A DNA stretch of 10,678 nucleotides, taken from an uncultured Lachnospiraceae bacterium. Lineage in GTDB: Bacteria > Bacillota > Clostridia > Lachnospirales > Lachnospiraceae. Both the position numbers and the translations under genes were made by a program. Of this stretch, positions 6,164 through 10,678 are shown piece after piece. The stretch lies in assembly GCA_945836355.1 (NCBI GenBank), contig CAMALD010000023.1, positions 1 to 10,678 on the forward strand, in the 5' to 3' direction. Numbering within the stretch: position 1 is the stretch's first letter; every line of letters begins with the position of its first letter. The notes under the pieces were generated by a model, which was not told the origin of the DNA, did not search any database, and worked only from the letters and a program-made list of their open reading frames with translations.

Positions 6164-7252
6164 TTATAGAAGACTGCGGATTTTGATATCCTGTTTTTTT
6201 GAGAGATCATAGAACTGGTCATCCACCTTGACAATCGGCTTGGAGAGATGTTCATTGTTAATCATGACGACCTCTCCGACGAGTGTATTCGAGAGCATAA
6301 CCGGCGCGTTGATATAGGATTGTACGATATGCTTCAAAAACGGAATCAGATATGCCGGGTCGTATTTAGTGTAGCCCTCCTGCTCCAGAGTTCCAACTAC
6401 ATCAAACGGGCAGATGGCATCCCGGTAAACACGTGAGGAGGTCATGGCGTCATAGACGTCGGCGATTGCCACAATCTTGGCAAAAGGAGCAATCTTATCA
6501 CCGGTAAGCCCCTGCGGATATCCGGAACCGTTGTAGCGCTCATGGTGAGACAGGACAGCCTGCTTTACCCGCGTGTCAAGCTTACTGTTAGCGACAAGCT
6601 TTGCACCGAGCAGAACATGTGTTTTCATGGTCTGGTATTCCTGGTCTGTCAGGCGGGTCGGCTTATTCAGAATCTCCGGCGGAATCTGTGTCTTTCCGAT
6701 ATCGTGAATCAATCCTGCCAGAGTGAGCTGTCTGGTGTCTTCCGGCGAAAAATTCAGCCATGTGGCAAAGGAATTGCAGATGAGTGCCACATTGAGTGAG
6801 TGTACGTAGGTGAGATCGTCCTGGTCGCGCATGCAGTGCAGCATGTCAAAGGTATGCATGGAATTGCTGCATTCGGAGAGAATCTGACTGGTGCACTCCA
6901 GAATATAGTTCTCATCATCAAGCTTTTTAGAATCGGAAAGAAGACTGGACATGGTACTTTTGAGTGCTTCGATGGTGGCGTTGTAGTCACGCTTGAATTT
7001 TTTAAACTCAATGGAGCTCCTGATTTTATTTGCATGGGTGTTGTTGGGATTCTGCTCCGGCTTTTTTTCTGCCAGACTAGGCGGAATCATGACCGGAATA
7101 CCGTTGATGCCATGCAGCTTCAGCTTTTGAATAGTTTTTGGATTAAGTATCGTGTTTTTGGTGGCAATTTTGTCATGACCGGCGGAATAAATATCCTCCA
7201 CCACAATCATGCCGGGAATTGCCCGATTTATTGATATGTATATAGCCTCCAT
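6164..7252 (-). CDS. HD-GYP domain protein, probable cyclic-di-GMP phosphodiesterase
   Basis: 362 residues. HD-GYP enzymes hydrolyse cyclic di-GMP, a cytoplasmic second messenger controlling motility and attachment. An N-terminal segment (about 5-55, INRAIPGMIVVEDIYSAGHD...) is of the 'pGM.l..d.y...G' type common in these proteins. A linker of about 60 residues rich in charged and helical positions leads to the HD-GYP domain (about 145-310). Visible metal and signature residues are H151, HDIGK (183-187), HHERYNGSGYP (236-246) and DVYDAMTSSRVYR (265-277), all intact. The C-terminal tail (about 322-350, LVGEVVMINNEHLSKPIVKV) also fits the family. No transmembrane segment or receiver domain is seen. 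The frame is open to 7360, but I chose 7252: GGGGTGG lies 5 bases before that ATG, and the extra 36 residues would reach back into the promoter. Confidence 0.92.
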   Translation of the reverse strand: MEAIYISINRAIPGMIVVEDIYSAGHDKIATKNTILNPKTIQKLKLHGINGIPVMIPPSLAEKKPEQNPNNTHANKIRSSIEFKKFKRDYNATIEALKSTMSSLLSDSKKLDDENYILECTSQILSECSNSMHTFDMLHCMRDQDDLTYVHSLNVALICNSFATWLNFSPEDTRQLTLAGLIHDIGKTQIPPEILNKPTRLTDQEYQTMKTHVLLGAKLVANSKLDTRVKQAVLSHHERYNGSGYPQGLTGDKIAPFAKIVAIADVYDAMTSSRVYRDAICPFDVVGTLEQEGYTKYDPAYLIPFLKHIVQSYINAPVMLSNTLVGEVVMINNEHLSKPIVKVDDQFYDLSKKQDIKIRSLL

Positions 7253-7349
7253 GTTACCACCCCGTTTTTCGTATAATGCAAAGCATTTCTCGCCAATAAT
7301 GAAATATGCAAAATTGCTTAAATCGGCAATAAAACACATATTTAATAAA

Positions 7350-7378
7350 ATTATAGTCAATTATATGACAAATTACAA
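7350..7378 (-). promoter_or_regulatory. Promoter for the HD-GYP gene
   Basis: On the minus strand, -35 TTGTAA (7373-7378), a 17-base spacer and a consensus -10 TATAAT (7350-7355). The leader is about 90 bases and contains AATGC-AAA-GCATT near the ribosome binding site. It does not resemble a c-di-GMP riboswitch. Confidence 0.65.
7356..7369. promoter_or_regulatory. Possible operator dyad inside the HD-GYP promoter
   Basis: GTCA (7356-7359) and TGAC (7366-7369) form an inverted repeat around a 6-base AT spacer, sitting between the -35 and -10 of the HD-GYP promoter. A bound dimer there would block that promoter. The divergent ArsR-type regulator is a candidate, but the repeat is short and in AT-rich sequence. 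Confidence 0.3.
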
Positions 7379-7405
7379 GTAAAACTATGCAAATTCTAAA
7401 AAAAA

Positions 7406-7414
7406 TGTTATAAT
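7406..7414 (+). promoter_or_regulatory. Extended -10 promoter for the arsR-tatD-rsmA-GNAT run
   Basis: TGTTATAAT is a consensus TGn-extended -10; no convincing -35 is seen at 16-18 bases. Transcription would start near 7421, giving a leader of about 23 bases before the arsR-type start. Confidence 0.55.
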
Positions 7415-7443
7415 CATCAAAGAAAGGATTTGGAAAACGGATT

Positions 7444-7863
7444 ATGGAGAAGAATGATAAAAAACATATCATACCGCATGACCACGGTCATGGCACCGAG
7501 AAGCTGTTGGAATCCATGCCTTCCGAGAAGGCATTCGGCGAGGCGGCGGATATTTTTGCACAGCTTTCGGATGCTACGAGATTGAAGATATTATGGATTC
7601 TCTGCCACAGCGAGGAGTGTGTGAATGATATTGCTGCGGCGGTGGATATGAGTGCACCGGCGGTTTCTCACCATTTGCGCACCTTAAAGCAGACCGGCTT
7701 TATCCGCAGCCGCAGGGAGGGCAAGGAGGTGCTTTACCGACTGGAGGATACGGCCACGGCATGTCTGGTTCATAGGATGGTGGACGGCGTATTTCAGATG
7801 AAATGCCCACGGATTGCGCCGGAGTTTTTGTTTGATTTTGAAAAAGAGGAAGAAAACAGATGA
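7444..7863 (+). CDS. ArsR/SmtB family transcription regulator
   Basis: 139 residues. A winged helix-turn-helix fills about 33-100: LSDATRLKILWIL (41-53), recognition region DMSAPAVSHHLRTLKQTGFI (68-87) and wing SRREGKEVLYRL (89-100). Such proteins are dimeric DNA-binding repressors released by metals or redox signals. The N-terminal tail has four histidines in HIIPHDHGHG (8-17). Other possible ligands are C54, C59, C107, H110 and C121. The CxC of arsenic/cadmium sensors is reduced to one cysteine (ECVND) and the D-H-H-H zinc site of CzrA-like proteins is not conserved, so the signal cannot be named. The ribosome binding site is weak: GAAAGGA (7422-7428) is 15 bases away, and GGA lies 2 bases before the ATG. 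It overlaps tatD by 4 bases and is divergent from the HD-GYP gene. Confidence 0.88.
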   Translation: MEKNDKKHIIPHDHGHGTEKLLESMPSEKAFGEAADIFAQLSDATRLKILWILCHSEECVNDIAAAVDMSAPAVSHHLRTLKQTGFIRSRREGKEVLYRLEDTATACLVHRMVDGVFQMKCPRIAPEFLFDFEKEEENR

Positions 7864-8648
7864 TGATATTTGATACACATGCACATTATGACGATGACTG
7901 GTTTGACGGGGATCGCGAGGAGCTGCTTGAGAGTCTGCCGAAGCAGGGAATCGGCGAGGTGGTAGATGTCGGAGCAAGTCTTGCCGGCACCAAAGAGGCC
8001 ATTTTGTTAGCGGAGCGCTATCCGTGGATATATGCGGCTGCCGGAGTGCACCCGACGGAGACGGAGGAACTTAATGAAGAAAACTTCAGATGGCTAAGCG
8101 AACAGACGGCTCATCCAAAGGTGGTGGCGGTCGGGGAAATCGGATTGGACTATCACTGGGAAACGCCCCGTGACGTGCAGAAGCTCTGGTTTGAGAGACA
8201 GTTGGAGCTTGCCATCCGAAAGGACATGCCGGTGATTATACACAGCAGAGAGGCCGCTGCGGATACGCTTGCGATGATACAGAAGGCGTACCGTGAGGCA
8301 GGGCAGGAGGGAAAAGAATTGACCGGTGTGATTCATTGCTTTTCCTATGAAGTAGAAATGGCGAGGGAATATGTCAGGATGGGATTTTACCTTGGAATCG
8401 GCGGCGTGGTGACCTTTCAGAATGCCCGCAAGACCAAGGAGGTAGTGAGGGAGATTCCTCTTGAAAAGCTGGTACTGGAGACGGATTGTCCGTACCTGAC
8501 ACCGGCGCCGCACCGGAAGGAGAGAAATTCGTCTCTTTATCTTCCGCTGGTAGTACAAGAGATTGCCCGCCTTAAGGAAATCTCGCCGGAGGAGGTTATC
8601 CGCATTACCCGGGACAATGCATATGCCCTGTATCGATTACAAAAATGA
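7860..8648 (+). CDS. tatD: TatD family metal-dependent hydrolase (deoxyribonuclease)
   Basis: 262 residues, the normal TatD length, with a TIM-barrel fold. Visible metal ligands and motifs are THAH (6-9), AGVHPTE (61-67), GEIGLDYHW (92-100) with E93, VIIHSREA (125-132) with H128, VIHCFS (157-162) with H159, and LETDCPYLTP (206-215) with D209. The protein is a cytoplasmic 3'-5' exonuclease-type metal enzyme linked to DNA repair and turnover. The ATG overlaps the arsR-type stop codon (ATGATG around 7860), so the two genes are probably translationally coupled; AGAGGA (7845-7850) lies about 10 bases before the first ATG. rsmA follows after 16 bases. In many Firmicutes the RNase M5 gene sits between tatD and rsmA; it is absent here. 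Confidence 0.95.
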   Translation: MMIFDTHAHYDDDWFDGDREELLESLPKQGIGEVVDVGASLAGTKEAILLAERYPWIYAAAGVHPTETEELNEENFRWLSEQTAHPKVVAVGEIGLDYHWETPRDVQKLWFERQLELAIRKDMPVIIHSREAAADTLAMIQKAYREAGQEGKELTGVIHCFSYEVEMAREYVRMGFYLGIGGVVTFQNARKTKEVVREIPLEKLVLETDCPYLTPAPHRKERNSSLYLPLVVQEIARLKEISPEEVIRITRDNAYALYRLQK

Positions 8649-8664
8649 GCAGAAAAGAGGAAGT

Positions 8665-9525
8665 ATGGCAACACTTGGAGAACCGAAAAACACGATTGAA
8701 ATTTTAAATAAATACCACTTCATTTTTCAAAAAAAGTTTGGTCAGAATTTTCTGATTGACACGCATGTATTGGAAAAGATTATCCGCGCAGCCGAGATTA
8801 CAAAGGAAGATCTGGTGCTGGAAATCGGGCCGGGTATCGGTACGATGACGCAGTATTTGTGCGAGAGTGCGCGCGAGGTGGTGGCGGTAGAGATTGACAG
8901 AAATCTGATTCCGATTCTCACGGAGGATACCTTAAAGGATTATGACAATGTGACGGTAATCAATGAGGATATACTGAAGCTGGACATCAATAAACTGGTG
9001 CAGGAAAGAAATGCGGGCAGACCGATCAAGGTGGTGGCAAATCTCCCGTATTATATCACAACACCGATTATTATGGGGCTGCTTGAGGCACATGTGCCGT
9101 TGGACAATATCACGGTCATGGTGCAGAAGGAGGTGGCGGACCGCATGCAGGCGGGACCGGGCAGTAAGGATTACGGTGCCCTGTCTTTGGCGGTACAATA
9201 CTATGCGGAGCCGTATATCGCAGCAAATGTGCCGCAGAATTGTTTCATGCCGAGGCCGAATGTGGGGTCGGCTGTCATTCGGCTGAAGCTGCACAGCGAA
9301 CCGCCGGTGCAGGCGAAGGATGACCGGTTTATGTTCCGCCTGATCCGTGCGGCATTCAATCAGAGAAGGAAGACGCTGGTGAACAGCCTTGCCAACAGCC
9401 CGGAGACCGCTTTGAGTAAGGAAGCGGTACTTGCGGCTTTACAGCAGATGGAGCTTTCACCGACGGTGCGTGGGGAGGAATTGACACTGGCGCAGTTTGC
9501 CGGATTGTCGGAAATGCTATTATAG
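8665..9525 (+). CDS. rsmA: 16S rRNA adenine dimethyltransferase
   Basis: 286 residues. The enzyme uses S-adenosylmethionine to dimethylate the two adjacent adenines of the helix 45 loop of 16S rRNA (A1518 and A1519 in E. coli numbering), a late step of 30S assembly. Loss in other bacteria gives kasugamycin resistance. Motifs are FGQNFL (25-30), the SAM-binding EIGPGIGTMTQYL (53-65), acidic VEIDRNL (75-81), catalytic NLPYYITTPI (126-135) and the C-terminal RAAFNQRRKTLVNSL (228-242). The frame is open from 8563, inside tatD, but I chose 8665 because AGAGG (8656-8660) is 4 bases before it and the length then matches the family. It is 16 bases after tatD and 27 bases before the GNAT gene, so it belongs to the same run. 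Confidence 0.97.
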   Translation: MATLGEPKNTIEILNKYHFIFQKKFGQNFLIDTHVLEKIIRAAEITKEDLVLEIGPGIGTMTQYLCESAREVVAVEIDRNLIPILTEDTLKDYDNVTVINEDILKLDINKLVQERNAGRPIKVVANLPYYITTPIIMGLLEAHVPLDNITVMVQKEVADRMQAGPGSKDYGALSLAVQYYAEPYIAANVPQNCFMPRPNVGSAVIRLKLHSEPPVQAKDDRFMFRLIRAAFNQRRKTLVNSLANSPETALSKEAVLAALQQMELSPTVRGEELTLAQFAGLSEMLL

Positions 9526-9552
9526 GACAGATAAGAACAGGGGTGAACAGGC

Positions 9553-10419
9553 ATGTTTCGAACGAAGGTAACCAAACAGTTAAACGGCAGGAGACGGGAG
9601 GAGGTACGCGCTTTAGAGCAGCTGTGCTGCGCTCATGACCATATTCAGGAGGGCGTTCTGCTGAATACGCAGGAGGACCAGCCGACCTATTTTTTGTGCT
9701 ATGAAGAGGAGCTTCTGGTGGGCTTGGCAGTGATGTATCAGATAGGCAGCGATGCCGAAATCTGCGGATATGTCCATCCGGATTATCGCAGGAGGGGGCT
9801 GTTAAAAAAGCTGGTTGCGGCAGTGATAAAGGAGACGGAAAAATGCGGCGTGGAGGAGGTCCGATACGTGATGCAGCCGCATCCTTCCCAGGTGATTGAA
9901 CAATTTGTCAGCGAAGGTTTTTTTGTTTATGAGTACTCTGAATATTTAATGGAATGGAGATATTCGTATGAGCTGCAGAGCGGTGGAAATCTGCGGATTG
10001 AAAAGACAGACGAAGCTTCCCGGCAGGAGCTGGCCCGTCTGCTTAGGGATGCCTTTGGCATGGACGAAGCGCAGATACAGCAGCGAATCGACGGGATGGC
10101 TAAGGAGCAGTGCATCTATTACGGTGCATGGCAGAAAAACCAACTGGTCGGTGCATTTGCCATCCTGCAGGGAGAGGACAGTGTGTATGTGCTTGATTTT
10201 GCGGTGGATGCGGATTATCAGGGGCGCGGCATCGGCAAGGAGATGCTAAAGGAGTTGATTTACGCAGTACAGAAGCAGGCAAAGGATTCCGGGAAGGAGC
10301 AGATGAAAATCCGCATACAGGTCAGCAGTCAAAATGAGACTGCGTTCCGCCTTTATCAGAAAAACGGCTTTCAGGTGATTTCACAGAGGGACTATTATCA
10401 GGTGAACTGGAAGAGATAA
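9553..10419 (+). CDS. Tandem GNAT N-acetyltransferase
   Basis: 288 residues in two GNAT folds. The C-terminal domain (about 147-288) has a full acetyl-CoA loop, Q223-x-x-G226-x-G228 in VDADYQGRGIGKEM, and the ending NETAFRLYQKNGFQV (260-274), so it should bind acetyl-CoA. The N-terminal domain (about 1-135) has HPDYRRRGLLKKL (75-87), R79-x-x-G82-x-L84, with the last small residue replaced by leucine, followed by a shortened EQFVSEGFFVYEY tail (116-128). It may be a weakened copy or a substrate-binding half. The acetyl acceptor is unknown. The ATG follows AGGGGTG (9539-9545) with 7 bases of spacing. It is the last gene of the arsR-tatD-rsmA run; no strong terminator follows in 10420-10453. Confidence 0.88.
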   Translation: MFRTKVTKQLNGRRREEVRALEQLCCAHDHIQEGVLLNTQEDQPTYFLCYEEELLVGLAVMYQIGSDAEICGYVHPDYRRRGLLKKLVAAVIKETEKCGVEEVRYVMQPHPSQVIEQFVSEGFFVYEYSEYLMEWRYSYELQSGGNLRIEKTDEASRQELARLLRDAFGMDEAQIQQRIDGMAKEQCIYYGAWQKNQLVGAFAILQGEDSVYVLDFAVDADYQGRGIGKEMLKELIYAVQKQAKDSGKEQMKIRIQVSSQNETAFRLYQKNGFQVISQRDYYQVNWKR

Positions 10420-10453
10420 ATGTGAAAGCTGCATATAAATGATATATTTCCTG

Positions 10454-10481
10454 TTTACAAGAGCGGAAAACGGTGTATAAT
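10454..10481 (+). promoter_or_regulatory. Promoter for the right-edge gene
   Basis: -35 TTTACA (10454-10459), a 16-base spacer and consensus -10 TATAAT (10476-10481). Transcription would start near 10488, about 55 bases before the start codon. Confidence 0.65.
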
Positions 10482-10542
10482 TTATCTTGTGATGTTGTAA
10501 TTTGGCATATTAAGATTCGTTTTGTACTTTTTGTGAGGAAAT

Positions 10543-10678
10543 ATGAATAACACCCAGAAGACGAAAAAGAGAATATTGTATTGGAAGATTCCGTTTTTTA
10601 TATTGGTATCTGTGATGATATTATACTTCATTTTCGGGGAGATATCGTTTAGTTCCAACTCCATTGCGGTGGTATTGC
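10543..10678 (+). CDS. Unrecognised membrane-anchored protein, first 45 residues (cut by window edge)
   Basis: An ATG with GAGG about 5 bases upstream opens a frame that runs off the right edge. The first 45 residues have a basic start (MNNTQKTKKR), then one hydrophobic helix (about 14-31, WKIPFFILVSVMILYFIFG) and a short polar stretch, so the protein is a type II membrane protein or has an uncleaved signal anchor. Nothing in this stub identifies a family. Promoter, ribosome binding site and membrane segment together support a real gene. Confidence 0.65.
   Translation, partial: MNNTQKTKKRILYWKIPFFILVSVMILYFIFGEISFSSNSIAVVL

Noticed and set aside
7253..7349. c-di-GMP riboswitch in the HD-GYP leader
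   Set aside because: The leader is short and AT-rich and lacks the conserved core expected of either c-di-GMP riboswitch class.
1..10678. CRISPR array, tRNA, rRNA, prophage or insertion sequence
   Set aside because: Reading both strands I found no regular repeat-spacer pattern, no cloverleaf, and no integrase or IS ends. The Rpn family is sometimes labelled 'transposase', but no element ends are visible.

Overview
This window looks like chromosomal core DNA from a Gram-positive Clostridia, most likely a Lachnospiraceae member related to Roseburia or Eubacterium. The evidence is strong GGAGG-type ribosome binding sites, TGn-extended -10 promoters, and Firmicutes-type neighbourhoods (DegV, ApbE lipoprotein with a Gx transporter, AsnRS, ArsR-TatD-RsmA). 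Genus cannot be fixed from the sequence alone. No rRNA, tRNA, CRISPR array, insertion sequence or prophage gene is visible.

Layout from left to right. (1) Positions 1-676, minus strand: the first 225 codons of a PD-(D/E)XK nuclease of the Rpn/'putative transposase' type, cut by the window edge. It has its own promoter (860-888) and a long leader ending in a hairpin that could compete for the ribosome binding site. (2) Positions 677-1066: a 390-base gap holding that leader and two candidate promoters for the plus-strand gene. (3) Positions 1067-2751: an archaeal-type cytidylate-kinase-like P-loop protein with a ParB-like tail, then a DegV protein, closed by a hairpin. (4) Positions 2850-4572: an ApbE flavin transferase lipoprotein and a small Gx/heptaprenyl-diphosphate-synthase-component-I-like membrane protein, separated by a 163-base structured gap. 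(5) Positions 4650-6041: asnS with its own promoter, ending at a bidirectional terminator. (6) Positions 6164-7252, minus strand: an HD-GYP cyclic-di-GMP phosphodiesterase-like protein. (7) Positions 7444-10419: a tight run of arsR-like regulator, tatD, rsmA and a tandem GNAT acetyltransferase, probably one transcript. (8) Positions 10543-10678: the first 45 codons of an unrecognised membrane-anchored protein with a clear promoter.

The genes are mostly housekeeping: tRNA charging, rRNA modification, DNA/RNA quality control, flavin attachment and c-di-GMP turnover. They do not form one new system. The points most worth a second look are the Rpn leader, the kinase-ParB-like fusion, the structured gap between apbE and the Gx transporter, and the divergent arsR/HD-GYP control region with a dyad inside one promoter.
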